From positions 992,001-1,056,000 of the forward strand of contig CM074767.1 of assembly GCA_037355855.1 (NCBI GenBank): a DNA stretch of 64,000 bases. The letters are read 5' to 3'. The notes beneath the pieces are model-generated. The model worked only from the letters and a program-made list of their open reading frames with translations, did not search any database and was not told the DNA's origin. The translations under genes and the position numbers were made by a program. Shown here one piece after another: positions 1 through 10,539 of the stretch. Source of the stretch: Pseudo-nitzschia pungens (Eukaryota; Bacillariophyta; Bacillariophyceae; Bacillariales; Bacillariaceae). Numbering within the stretch: position 1 is the stretch's first letter; each line of letters opens with the position of its first letter.

Positions 1-218
1 TGCCGCACGGGATGCAACAACAAAATCAACGTCGGAGAAAGGGAATGGTGGATGAAATCGAGTGCCAGAATACTTCCGTGAGAGGAATGCCTTTGTTCCT
101 AGATGTTGGCCGTAACCTTACTCGTAGTCACCAGTAGAGAGAAGGTTATTGTTGCGGATGTGCAGTATGCATAGTGCGCTATGAATTATAGTATTGTGAA
201 TTTGACGTTAAGCAACAA

Positions 219-290
219 GCTGGTTTAGCTCAGTGGTAGAGCATTCGATTCGTAATCGAAAGGTCGGTAGTTCAATCCTGCCATCCAGCT
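219..290 (+). tRNA. tRNA-Thr (anticodon CGT)
   Basis: The stretch folds as a cloverleaf. The acceptor stem is GCTGGTT with ATCCAGC, with one T-T mismatch at the sixth pair. The D arm is GCTC/GAGC-like, the anticodon stem is TTCGA/TCGAA, and the loop TTCGTAA presents CGT. The T arm is GGTAG/CTGCC around TTCAATC. Internal A-box (TAGCTCAGTGG) and B-box (AGTTCAATCCT) sequences for RNA polymerase III are present. No CCA is encoded, as is usual for eukaryotic nuclear tRNAs. The anticodon decodes ACG threonine codons. No intron is seen. Confidence 0.93.
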
Positions 291-296
291 TTTTTT
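290..296 (+). terminator. RNA polymerase III oligo-T terminator
   Basis: A run of seven T directly follows the tRNA acceptor stem, which is the usual stop signal for RNA polymerase III. Confidence 0.8.
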
Positions 297-1614
297 ACGG
301 TCGTGTGAAAGAACTACCGCAAGCATTCAGGAACACCTTTTTACTGTACTTTTGAAAAATTCTCAAAACAACCGTGTTTGAAGTTGATGGAATCGGATCT
401 CTACGTGCGAGTAAGTTACTCGTACGTACGAGTACGTAAGTTACTCGTAATCGTGTAATCCGACACCCGTATCTTTTTGATTAGAGTTCTTTTGGTATTT
501 TTTTTAAAATAAGTTAGTGTCTGGCCACCTTCCTCAAGTTGCGAGTTACCGTGTAAGTTAGGTTTTGTTTGGGATCGGCGGATGTACCGTACGGCACCGG
601 AACTGCTCTAATTTCCAGCATAGTACCACCACGGGCGCGCCATGTGGTGGTTAGTATAACAACGTAGTAGTAACAACAAAGACCGGCATCATGATGCTGG
701 CGACAAGGGATTGCATATCTCACCACTCCGCTCCGCTCCACCGGTCCGCCTGGGATATCGATACGCATTTAACAGTTCTTTCGGAGATCATGCACTCGGC
801 GCTAGTGATATGAACTACTGTACACATACGAGTACAACATGCCGGAAACCAATGTTACAGTACCAAAAAACAATCATATTAGTACTACTAGTATACTACT
901 ACTACTACTACTACTACTACTAGTAATAGCAGCAGTACTAGTTGTATTTTTGGAAGAAACAACGTATCACTCGTCCCGCGTTGCGTTGCGTTGCGTTGCA
1001 TAGAAATGGTCATCCATCCGTGTTCCAAGATCTGATCCAACGAAGCGAAGAGAGACAGAGAGAAAATTGTTACCAATGGCCCGCACCATGAAGGGCTGAT
1101 TGGAACCATCGACCGAAATGGCTCATTCATACCGTTGTGTTGGATCGTGATTCTCATGCGGTACCCGTACCGTACGAAACTGGAATGGTGATACCTGGTG
1201 GTGCATAGGCGGTCCTAAAAATGCACGCGATGGGAAGCATGCTCGTAGGATTAGATGACAATGATACTCTACTATCTGCATAGATTTGGTGTTACTGTTC
1301 AACTTGCTGTTGCATTGTGATACTGTTATAATACAGATGAAAAGTATAGAATAAATAATAATAATAAGAATCTTGCTTGATGCGACGCGACAAGACGTCG
1401 CTCGTGGCGTCGAGGAAAAATGGAAGCGATGTTGTCCATTTTATTGCAGGTCAGTTTGCCAGTTCGATCCATAATCCGCGAGTGTAGTCAAAAAAGAAAA
1501 CTAAAGTTCTCAAACACAGTATGAAACCCATTCGTTAGTTAGTGCACCATCCCATCCCAGTTCCATTCCAACTGGCGCCAAAAAAAATAGCCCCATGTAG
1601 AACACCGGATGTCC
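297..1614. other. Intergenic, simple repeats only
   Basis: No supported gene. It holds a cluster of GTAAGTTACTCGTACG-type motifs (about 406-455), a CTA/TAC trinucleotide run (about 892-921) and four GCGTT units (about 979-998). Open frames here come from the trinucleotide run, which reads as poly-Tyr on one strand and poly-Val on the other. Confidence 0.7.
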
Positions 1615-2376
1615 TCACACCACCAGATACTTCGCCAGGGTCAGATCCGTTGGTCCGATGGAAGCGGCCGTTAGTATTTTGACGCACGCCCATCCGCTCA
1701 ATACCGGGACCACAATGTTGTCATCGAGATGAAATGGGGGAACTTTGACACCACAAATTGTTTTTGGAAGTGTCAAAGCCGGTGTCGGAACAATCAAATC
1801 GGCAAATGCACCCGCCAAGCCCAGAGCAAACGAAATGGCCAAAACAGTTGGCTTGGAAATCTTCTCGGTAGCATTTTTGACAACCGCCAGCGACAACAGG
1901 CGATAATTCAGGGGAACGCACGAAACAGCTCCACCCAAGAAACCAAGGATCCCCTTGTTCCGGCCGAGCCCAAAAAATCCATTGTTAATTCGACTCCAGT
2001 AGACGTGACGGGTGGCTCGTCCAAAGTAACTGGCGGTCGGATCAGCAACGGCGAGCTGAACGATGCCCAACGTGGCGCAAGTTTTTGGAAAGAGATAGGA
2101 CGTTAGTGTGACGCCACTGAAATAATATAGACTTCCCGTAAACTTGCCGTCCATTTCGTTTTTGCGGAGAGCCTTTCCGAGCACGAAATGGAGGGCATTG
2201 TTCATCCATTCGAATCCTTTGCGGTAACGCAACAACTCCATCCCGAGCGTAAGCCCCGTGAGAGTGGTCATACCCGGCAAGAATCTGCTGCGGGGGATGA
2301 AGTGGTGAAGAGATGCAAAGAGCATTCCCCACGAGAAGTGCATGAACTTGCGGCGTTTGTTGGCGGCGTTTCGGTT
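1615..2376 (-). CDS. CTP-dependent diacylglycerol/dolichol kinase-like membrane protein (DGK1 type), 5' exon missing
   Basis: The exon encodes about 250 residues resembling yeast Dgk1, which uses CTP to phosphorylate diacylglycerol to phosphatidate in the ER/nuclear membrane; phytol and dolichol kinases are relatives. Seen in the sequence: an RRKFMHFSWG start segment that matches the family's RKxxH...G signature, a DPTASYFGR motif matching the family's DPxAxxxGR, and several hydrophobic segments (such as ISFALGLAGAFADLIV and VLSGWACVKILTAAS). The first ATG in the exon (2341-2343) lies inside the RRKFMH motif, so translation very probably starts in an upstream exon. A TGTAG acceptor sits just 5' of 2376. 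I could not place the upstream exon with confidence; an ATG at 2530 in another frame is a candidate. Lipid substrate is inferred from the family only. Confidence 0.75.
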   Translation of the reverse strand, partial: NRNAANKRRKFMHFSWGMLFASLHHFIPRSRFLPGMTTLTGLTLGMELLRYRKGFEWMNNALHFVLGKALRKNEMDGKFTGSLYYFSGVTLTSYLFPKTCATLGIVQLAVADPTASYFGRATRHVYWSRINNGFFGLGRNKGILGFLGGAVSCVPLNYRLLSLAVVKNATEKISKPTVLAISFALGLAGAFADLIVPTPALTLPKTICGVKVPPFHLDDNIVVPVLSGWACVKILTAASIGPTDLTLAKYLVV

Positions 2377-2707
2377 CTACAGTTGGTTGTGATGGGTGAT
2401 GCAATGTTGTATTTTGGGAATACCATATTTTTTCGTTCGCGAGCAAGGCAATGTTGACCAAAGGTAGACACAATTTGCAGTGATGTGTTTCAATTCGTCG
2501 GGTGGACAACAAACCATTGAGTGCGTGCATTTAGTTTGGAAACGCATTCATTGAGTAGCAACAACGAAAAAAAGTAGAGAGTCACGTGTGAGAGAACTAG
2601 TCAAGGTCCATCGAGTTGATTTCGATTGCATCGCCTTCAATTTGAATCGAGGAGTCCATTGTGGTTCCGAAGCGTTGCATCGTTGTTTCTTTGACAAAAG
2701 GAAGCTG

Positions 2708-3346
2708 CTACAATAATACTCTGTCAAAAACGCACCTTGAGCTTGTTTCGGCGATTTGCTTGTGCCGCTTTTCTTCCTTCTTCTTCTCCTTCTTTTCTTC
2801 CTTGTCCTTTCGCTTCTGGAGTTTCTTTTCTTCCTTTGAAATAAAATTGTCGATAGCGGGAACCTCGGCTGTCTCGCTCACGCTCACTGTCGTCGCCCCG
2901 GCCCGCGATATGGATTCCGTGGCAGCGACTGCCGAGTCGGAAGCGGATTCGGATTCGGGAGCTTTGGGTTTGACGGTCTTGATGTGTCCTCCGGTAATAT
3001 CGGTAGCGCTGCCGCTGCTGTTGCTGCCGCTAGTGCTGCCTCCCACTATCCGGGGAGATATCGGAGTGGGGAGCGCCGTGTTTGATCGCGATGTTCCGAA
3101 ACTAGAGTCACCCCCGCGAAGGAACTGCACCATTGATGGCAAAGTGGTGGTGGGAGCAGACGATACCGATGCCGATGCGGCGCATGGACTCGTGGCAGCA
3201 GCAGCCATCGAGGGAAATCCTCCCATCGTTCGCCCCGACTTGCAATGCCATGGAGACGTCGATCTGCCGTTGGCTACATCACCTGTCGATAGAAAGAGAA
3301 GCGCCAACAGTAGCAACGACGAGGATAGAAGTGGTATTGATATCAT
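2708..3346 (-). CDS. Small secreted or ER-targeted protein with Lys/Glu-rich C-terminus, unknown
   Basis: Not recognised. The chosen start (3344-3346) gives a clear signal peptide: MISIPLL, then a Leu-rich core and a cleavage zone near DVANG. The frame is open further upstream, but without a better start. The middle is Ser/Gly/Ala-rich and probably disordered. The last third is a charged segment (EEKKLQKRKDKEEKKEKKK type) likely to form a coiled coil. The 3' end is uncertain. AAG|GTGCG near 2735 looks like a splice donor, and an acidic tail can be read in another frame at about 2602-2700, but no canonical acceptor joins them in frame. Unspliced length is 212 residues. Confidence 0.55.
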   Translation of the reverse strand: MISIPLLSSSLLLLALLFLSTGDVANGRSTSPWHCKSGRTMGGFPSMAAAATSPCAASASVSSAPTTTLPSMVQFLRGGDSSFGTSRSNTALPTPISPRIVGGSTSGSNSSGSATDITGGHIKTVKPKAPESESASDSAVAATESISRAGATTVSVSETAEVPAIDNFISKEEKKLQKRKDKEEKKEKKKEEKRHKQIAETSSRCVFDRVLL

Positions 3347-4423
3347 CGTACGAATTGACTGATGTGTTTTCAAGTTGGATACAGTATTGTGGATGGGAAG
3401 CAATGGGGAAGTTGTCACGGTCAAATGATTGTTACCAATAGGAAGTGCGACACGTTCTTTCGTGTAGCAATGGAAACAGAACAAAGAACGAAAATCATTA
3501 GTTAAATGGTGAACAGAAATCAACCAATAAAATGCAAGATCTGCCCGTCACAATGGTTGACAGTCATGACGCGATGCAAAACCGGTGCGGTGTGTTGAAA
3601 TCTACGAGAACTCGTACAATTGTCACTTTTGTTCGCTGGTTGCCCCTTCAACATGACCAAGGTGAGTGAGGGTCAGTGAGCAAGGGAAATCACAAGTTCT
3701 ACGCTGTTCGGGCCGAACGAGCATGCGTGCACGACGCTCCCCGGCGTCCACAAGATCTAGCAGATCCATTAGGTTAGCATACCCGGCGCGCGTATGTGAG
3801 ATTCAAAAATAGAATTCAGAAACAAATGACAGACGGTTATAAGCCTTAGTACGAAATAATAATCTCGTGACTACCATTGTGTAGCACTGCTGTAGGCACC
3901 TACGGTAATCTTCTTATGGCAGACTAAAGTTTCAAAAAAACAACGCCGAGTAAGCCGGAAATTTCGACGTATAAGTACGAGAAGAATCCTAGACTTTTCG
4001 CCCTTTCCCAGGACTCATAAATAATAATGCTGAGATTCATTCGTTGAAGGGAGGGAGGTGAGAAAAGGGAGGATGCTGGATCGAGAGTTGACCCCTGACT
4101 CGACCAGGGGTCATAATAAGATGACCCCTGGACTCAACGCCTTTGTGGATGCAGGGAACAGTAAACCTTGGGAGAGTATTACGGTATGAACTATCGTAAG
4201 ATTACCCTAATGCATCTACATACGGTACGGTACGGTATCATCATCTATTATTTTTTATCCCCAATCCCAACGTATCACTAAACTATCCGGTGGTGTTAGG
4301 CGTTACGTCGTGTCGCATCGATTCAGCGATTAACGATTTCCCAACACCGTTCGAAGAAGGAAGACAGTCTTATGTTGGAAACGAAACGAAACGAAACGAA
4401 ACGAAACGAAACCATACATCACC
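3347..4423. other. Intergenic with hairpin and ACGAA microsatellite
   Basis: No gene is supported. Contains a triple TGACCCCTG/CAGGGGTCA arrangement (4089-4130, listed separately), GTAAGATTACGGT-type motifs near 4176-4235, and about six ACGAA units (about 4379-4410) just before the ATG of the next gene, in its probable 5' UTR. Confidence 0.6.
4089..4130. repeat. Perfect hairpin with an alternative third arm
   Basis: TGACCCCTG (4089-4097), CAGGGGTCA (4105-4113) and TGACCCCTG (4122-4130). The middle arm is the exact reverse complement of both outer arms, with loops of 7 and 8 bases, so two mutually exclusive 9-bp stems are possible. Confidence 0.75.
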
Positions 4424-4858
4424 ATGGCGTCCGCCCATTGCAAATCCCATACCGATGCCTATCGCAACTGCCTTAGGGAATGCCGGGATGCCGGAAGGTC
4501 CAAAACGGCCTCCAAGACGTGCAAACCGCTTGCCGTCCGATTGGATCAGTGCCGGGAAGACTGGCGACGAACATCGGCCCGAGAGATTTCCAACCAATCA
4601 CAGCCCCGTACCAAACGCAACACAAAAAACAACAACGACAGCAGCAACACAAACCAGAGCCTTTCCTTCGACGGAACCCGGGTGCTTCCCCATCCCAAGT
4701 GCAGACCGCTCAGCTGCGACGTCCAAAAGTGCATCCAGTGGAAAAAGGGCGACCAATCCAAGTGCAGGGACGAAATCCAAAAACTCCGGGACTGCATGCA
4801 ATCCACCGAGGGCACCGTGGCCGAGCCAACCGAGGGCGACAAGGTCTGGAGCGTCTGA
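4424..4858 (+). CDS. Protein with two twin-CX9C (CHCH-like) domains, probable mitochondrial intermembrane space
   Basis: 144 residues starting in a good context (caccATGGCG). Cysteines are spaced as two consecutive twin-CX9C modules: C6-x9-C16 with C33-x9-C43, and C93-x9-C103 with C114-x9-C124. Further cysteines lie at 20 and 98. A charged, Asn/Ser-rich linker (about 50-90) joins the two halves. Twin-CX9C proteins are oxidised by the Mia40/Erv1 relay in the mitochondrial intermembrane space and often help assemble respiratory complexes. No presequence is seen, which is normal for that pathway. The two modules suggest an internal duplication or fusion; most family members have a single pair. 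The exact partner is unknown. Confidence 0.82.
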   Translation: MASAHCKSHTDAYRNCLRECRDAGRSKTASKTCKPLAVRLDQCREDWRRTSAREISNQSQPRTKRNTKNNNDSSNTNQSLSFDGTRVLPHPKCRPLSCDVQKCIQWKKGDQSKCRDEIQKLRDCMQSTEGTVAEPTEGDKVWSV

Positions 4859-5966
4859 GCGAGCGGATCTGTCCGCGGGTGATTGGAATCCACCAATCGG
4901 GGTCCGCCCGTTTGCGATAGGATTGGCGAGGCGGCGCGTTTTGTCGGGAACGCAAGCGCCTATTCTTGAAAAGACTCGCTGGCACAACATACACAGGATC
5001 TCTGTCGGCGCCGTACTGCACTTCTGTTGGAGTGAGAGAGTAAGCGAGTCAAGTATGTGAGAGATGGACTCCTAATGCATTAGATCGTTTGCTTTTTTCG
5101 GTAGACTGGACGTCACACCACCGGTACAGTTTACTGCAACACAACGCACCGATCTTGATACTCACAGTGGTGGAATCACTCTCACGCAGAAAGTTGCCGA
5201 AGTGGGATTCCAAAATTAATTGGTCACAGAATTCAAGCAAGCGAAATATTTGCTACATCGGCTTGCACCGTCGCCGAATACGAATATCCAGTACGAACTA
5301 CAGACTCGATCCATCGATGGAACCAACACGAACATTATAACGAGGACGCAGAATTGCGGAGCGCGCACTCTGCCATCAACGAAACGAATATTCGTCACTA
5401 CCTTTTCACAAATCATCATCACAAATCATCAAACTTGCTGCAGTTGCCCTCTCCTAAATCAGAGTTTGGAGATATATTCTGTGCTGCATGGAGCTTTTAG
5501 ACGATACTCTGTTTGCAACGTTGATAAGATTAGTTCAGAGTACAATCTCTACAATGAATCTACCCTTTTCATAAGTTCCAAATGCAAAAATGCTCTATTA
5601 TATCTGTTGATATGTGTACTGCATCGAATAAAGAAAAGTTTCTATCGGCCTTTAAATAATTCAGTGTTCCATATGAGACGAATTATCATGTTGCAAAGTT
5701 GCAACAACCGCTCTACAATTGTCATCGTTTGTTTCAAATTTGTACCTTCGTTTCTGTGTCTCCGTCTTTTCCCACTACTTCCTCGGAATCCCTGTTACAA
5801 AAACGAGTATATGACTCGAAATAATGAACCAATCGCAAGAGTGTGTACTCCTGCTTCTTCCCGGTTTGAATTCATTTGTATCCCTTGTGTTCGTTACAGG
5901 CTAGGATCTGTTCGAATCAGTGGCCTCGTCGGTCGCATCAGCCATCTGCAACGGTTTGATGCTGAA
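4859..5966. other. Intergenic, AT-rich, no supported gene
   Basis: A plus-strand open frame runs through much of this stretch and on into the antisense of the next gene. Its composition (Cys/Phe/Ile/Arg-rich, no domain) and its overlap with a clear minus-strand gene argue against it. Likely 3' UTR and spacer between convergent genes. Confidence 0.5.
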
Positions 5967-8028
5967 TCACACGGGCGCAGAGAGGAATCGTTGGAAGTTT
6001 TGCCTGGCCTTTCGCATATACTTGACAATCGCATCCTCGTCCAGCCTACCTCGCTCCATGGCTTCGTGAAACGACGCTTTCGTACATCTCGCATAGATCC
6101 GCGACATTCGCTCGGCATCAAAGGTTCTGATGGATCGTTGCCGTTCCTGCTCGTCCAACACAGTATCCCAAGCGTCGTTCCGCTTGTCCTGTACTTCTTC
6201 GATGGCAAAATACCGCTCAAGTCCCCGTGTACAGTAGGTCACACCCCCGGTATTTTCTTCCTGAATCGCCTTTATTAAGGCCATGGTCTTGCGCTTGATT
6301 ACATCGTACTCTTCTGGTTGGAACCAGAGATTTCCGACCTTCGTCTTCTTCCAGCATCTGGGCCTGGCAGGGGATGCGTTTGACACGGACTTTTTCGTTA
6401 AAATTAATAGATCTGTGTCTCGTTATGGTTCGGTTCCGGCCTGGCAATTTGATCCGTATAACATTCGTCTCCGACGTGGACAACCCTTTGGCTGCCACTT
6501 GAGAGTCCTGGTTTTGGCGACTGCTTGGTTGCGCTTTAGGTTGCTGTTGCGGCAACGGAAGTTTTATCTTCTTGATTTTGGATGATAGATTCCGCAGCAA
6601 TGTTGCTTTTGGTGACGACGTAGGTGATGACGACGAACTACTTTCTGGTGAGGCTGTAAAATCGAGATCTTCTTCTGGAAATGATGACATAGAGGACGCC
6701 AAGGTAGGTGTAATTGTATCGGAGCTTAGAATACTGCTACTGCTCTTCTGCTGATCATCACAACTACTCCTCTGTTCGTCTTGATCGTCAAAAATGATGT
6801 CGTCCATGGATTCGCTGCCTTCGACATGGGGGTCATGACCACTATCATTGAAAGTGCTATCGCCTAAGGTCGCCCCGGATGACTCGTTGGAATCTACAGA
6901 TGATGGCGGTATTGGGGCTTGCGATGGAGTCCCGTCCCCAAATAGGAGATCATCCGCGGAGTAGCTCCCATCGCTGACAATGCTGCATGAATCGTCTATA
7001 CTGCTATTGCTGCCACTGTCAACCGTACTGATGTCGAGGCCTTTTTGGATGTTGTCTTCCTTCTCTTTTGCTATTGTTGTCGGTGATCCTGTCACTTGTT
7101 TTTCTCCTTCATCTTGCTCTTGTTTTTTCTTCAAGAGTTGTTTCTCCTTCTTTAGTTTCAACGCACTTTTCTTCTTGACAGTACCATCACGGTCGGAAAT
7201 CGAAAGAACTGCGGGTGGCAATTTTCGCGTAAAAGGTTCGGAACCGTTGCCGACGCTACCTCTTTTCTTGTTTGTTTTGTGTATACTTCTTCCGTGAATA
7301 GAGGCGAACGAAAGTTCTCTCCGTTCGCGGGATGTACTCGAAATGCTGGGAGGACACTTTTTACGAACTTCTTTCGAAGCAGTTCCTGTCGTCTTTTCTG
7401 AAGACTTCTTCTTCTTCTTTTTGCTGGAAGCGTTCGTTTTGCTGGTTGCAGAACTTTTGACGCTACTGCGACTGTGACTACTTCCTGATGATTGCGCTGT
7501 ATTCTTTTTGGTTGGCGACTCAATGGCCGAGTCGACAGTGTTTGTAGTAGGGTCGCTCCGAGCCACGCTGTGCTTACCTATGGGTTCGTCGGCGCATACA
7601 TGGCTCGAACCGGCGCTGCTGTCATTCCCCACTTTGGATAGCGATGACAAGGACCGATGTTTTTTTTTGCTTTTCTTTTCCTTTTTGCCCTCATCCTTGC
7701 ACTTCCCCTCTGGATCGGAAACTGAGGAAGAAGTCAATCTACTTTTGCACGATGACTTCATCTTCTTGTGATCTTGGCCTCCTGCTTTCACAACTTCTTC
7801 GGACAAACTATTTTTAGGGGAATCAGTCAAAACTGTTCTAGTGTTGTGACTGGATGATGACTTCTTCTTGTTGCGTTTGTTGAGGCTGCTACTCTTTGTA
7901 GAACTGCTATTGACTTTGACATGTTGCTCTTCTTTCGACTGTGGGACTATCATCATCGCCACAGAAGGATCGGATGCTCCTTTCTTACTCAAAACGTCAG
8001 AGTTCGTCGTAGTGTCAACGACCATCAT
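5967..8028 (-). CDS. Diatom RGLE-family protein with long Ser-rich N-terminal region (one apparent frameshift)
   Basis: About 700 residues if one extra base in the AAA run at 6331-6333 is skipped. The N-terminal 540 residues are low-complexity, rich in Ser, Lys, Asp and Glu, with basic blocks (KKKKKKSSEK type) that could act as nuclear localisation signals. The C-terminal quarter carries the recognisable core: INFNEKVRVKRIP, then LWFQPEEYDVIKRK, TRGLERYF, DTVLDEQERQR and a final helical segment. This core belongs to a large family in diatom genomes with no known function. The sequence changes frame exactly between the acidic EEDEGR and LWFQPEEY, and both sides match the family, so the frame change is an indel rather than a gene boundary. 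ATG at 8026-8028 is chosen; the frame is open to 8070 without another ATG. Confidence 0.75.
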
Positions 8029-9990
8029 GGTTCGACAATATTCTTCTTTTCGACTTTGATGCTTTGACAACTAATAGTCCCTATGACGATCGGTAAAAAA
8101 CGAAACCACGCGAGAAGAACCCTCTCTCGGAAGCAGGGTAGAAATGCAGTCAATATGTACCTCAGCTTCCGAGTAAGAAAAGAAAAGCCGACAGAGAAGG
8201 GTGACCTTAGGGTAAGCGTATTGATTCGTCTACACTCCTTTGAGCCTTTGGGTGATGGTGAAGAATAGAGCCTGAACCAAATTAGCGACTTTCTGTCGGA
8301 GGATACTACCGGTAGACGATGGCGAGACCTCGACCTCAGAAAAGGTAACTTTACTCTTTTACAAAGAAATACGTTTCGGGGTTACTAAAGGTTCAAGGCA
8401 TAATCTTACCATACGATTTTTTCACTCGAATCTGTGGCAAATTCGTACCTGTAAGGTTTAGCTATGGTTCATTGAAGGTGATACATATCGAATTTTTTTT
8501 AGTCGATGTGTTAGCAAGAACAAACAAGAAAGTCATCTTTAAGAAGTATAGTTCCTTAAACAACCTTTCGAAGCCCTATATAGCCCAAATCTCATTTAAT
8601 TAGGCTTGTATGTTCTACGTCATTTTTATATTCCATGAGAAGACTTAATAGACGAAGGATAATCGATTCTTATTTTTCCGAACTATGACTTACCTGTAAT
8701 GACCATTCTTATCGATTTCGAACACCAAGAAGGGCTAGGGACCTTGCCCCTGTACGAAGTTCAACTACCTAAAAGGTTCGCAAGGAAAATGATGAGATAT
8801 CTATAATATCAATCAGGTCCACATGTAGTTTTCTCATATTCTGTGGTAACATCAAACCATGACTTACCTTCCCAACAGGTATCCGTAATGTGCTCGAGGA
8901 TAGTCTTCTCTGTCAGACCCGAAAAATACCGTACTCTACCGGTACGCGTATTGTAATTCATCTCAATTTTTTTTATAAATGTTTGAATAGTGCGAAGCCG
9001 AGAGGATGGGAATGTAATAATCGTGGATGGAACCTAACACAGTCCTGATACCAGTAGCTGTGAAAACAAAATTAAGGGTTCTTTCCATAATTCAATTTTG
9101 TAGGATACTTTTATTGTAGGGTCATTCTATCAATCAAGAATATCTCTACGTGAGTAACTTCTGCATGCCGTTTTATCTCTTTGTGCGAACAGTAGTATCA
9201 GCTTCAACGTCGAACACATAGCTAAGGAGTTGCCTAAATTTAGTAGTAAATTGTCTAAGCCTCACAGACTGAACATTCATTCCGATCATTGTCAGAACGA
9301 ATCATAAGTAATAATATTGTAAAGGCTATTACGTGGAGATTTCGTCATGCGAAATATTCCTACGTAAAAGCCCTTTTCAAACGTTATTCGTTCGTTGCCC
9401 CTTTAAATCTGTTTCACGCGCCTCATTTAGTCCCATAGGTAGTTCTCCAGTCTGTTCTTCAGTCGACTCTGAACTACAATTAGTGGAGTTGTAAAAAGCT
9501 TCAAATTTTCTTGTTCTTTTTAGAACGTAGCTCTTACTTCGGTAGAAGAGAGAGTCCAGAGATGGAAAATGGTTCAAAAATGGTATAAAAAAGTTTTTAG
9601 TGGTAGGCTTCAACAGAGCTGTACGCCTAAAAATGATGTTTGTTTTTGAATCCTACTGAAAGATGATAAAAATTAAAAAGGCTATTACAATTGGAAACAT
9701 TGACGTTAGATAACGTTTTTACAGGTATTTGAGTTGCACTCATATACGATGAGTGTATTTTGTTTGAAATAAAGACGTTAAAGTTTATTATTACCAGTAT
9801 TTTAGTTTGATGACCTTATTTAATTCAGAATTGAGACGTTAAAATTTATTATTACCGGTATTTCAGTTACACTGAAATATTGCTCAAAATGCACCGTACA
9901 ATGCACTTCAAAAAGCATCGTATTGCACCGTACAATAAATGCACGATATAATTCAACGTAAAATAAACAGTAACCGTATGGTAAGGTTAT
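8029..9990. other. AT-rich intergenic stretch, no supported gene
   Basis: I see no domain, splice pattern or codon bias here. A 78-codon minus frame (9377-9613) has protein-like composition but no family and no flanking exons. Scattered GTAAGGTT-type motifs occur. Confidence 0.5.
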
Positions 9991-10500
9991 GTTAGTTGAA
10001 ATCACTTTTGATTTCAAATCTTATACATAAGCCTGTATCAATAATGCACCGTACAATGCACCTCAAAATGCAAAATAATGCACCGTACAATGCACATCAA
10101 AATGGACCATATTGCACCGTACAATAAATGCACGATATAATTCAACGTAGAATGCACAGTAAAATGTGCCATATAATGCAACGTACATTAAAATGAACAA
10201 GATTGATTTACGGTAACCTTATGGTAATTACACTCGTACGTTAGTTGAAATCACTTTTGATTTCAAATCTTATACATAAGCCTGTATCAATAATGCACCG
10301 TACAATGCACTTCAAAATGCAAAATAATGCACCGTACAATGCACATCAAAATGCACCATATTGCACCGTACAATAAATGCACGATATAATTCAACGTAAA
10401 ATGCACAACAAAAATGCATGATATAATTCAACCTAAAATGCACATTAAAATGTAAGGTTACCATAATATTATAATTCACTGTACAATGCACCATAAAATA
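9880..10500. repeat. Tandem and interspersed CACCGTACAATGCAC repeats
   Basis: Many copies of ATGCACCGTACAATGCAC, with variants CAAAATGCA and ATATAATTCAACGTA. A larger unit starting GAAATCACTTTTGATTTC begins at 9998 and again at 10247 (249 apart), with a shorter third copy at 10881. Short frames inside are repeat artefacts. Confidence 0.85.
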
Positions 10501-10539
10501 ATGAACGGGACAATGAACTGATTCTGCATATCACATGTT

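Noticed and set aside
711..1157. Opposed frames ending in poly-Tyr and poly-Val
   Set aside because: Generated by the CTA/TAC trinucleotide run.
2708..2735. A 28-base intron (GTGCG...TTGTAG) in the small secretory gene
   Set aside because: Too short compared with the roughly 90-235-base introns elsewhere in the window, and it does not restore a better frame.
5220..6278. 352-codon plus-strand frame
   Set aside because: Antisense to the RGLE-family gene over its last third; residue composition is unlike a folded protein and no domain is seen.
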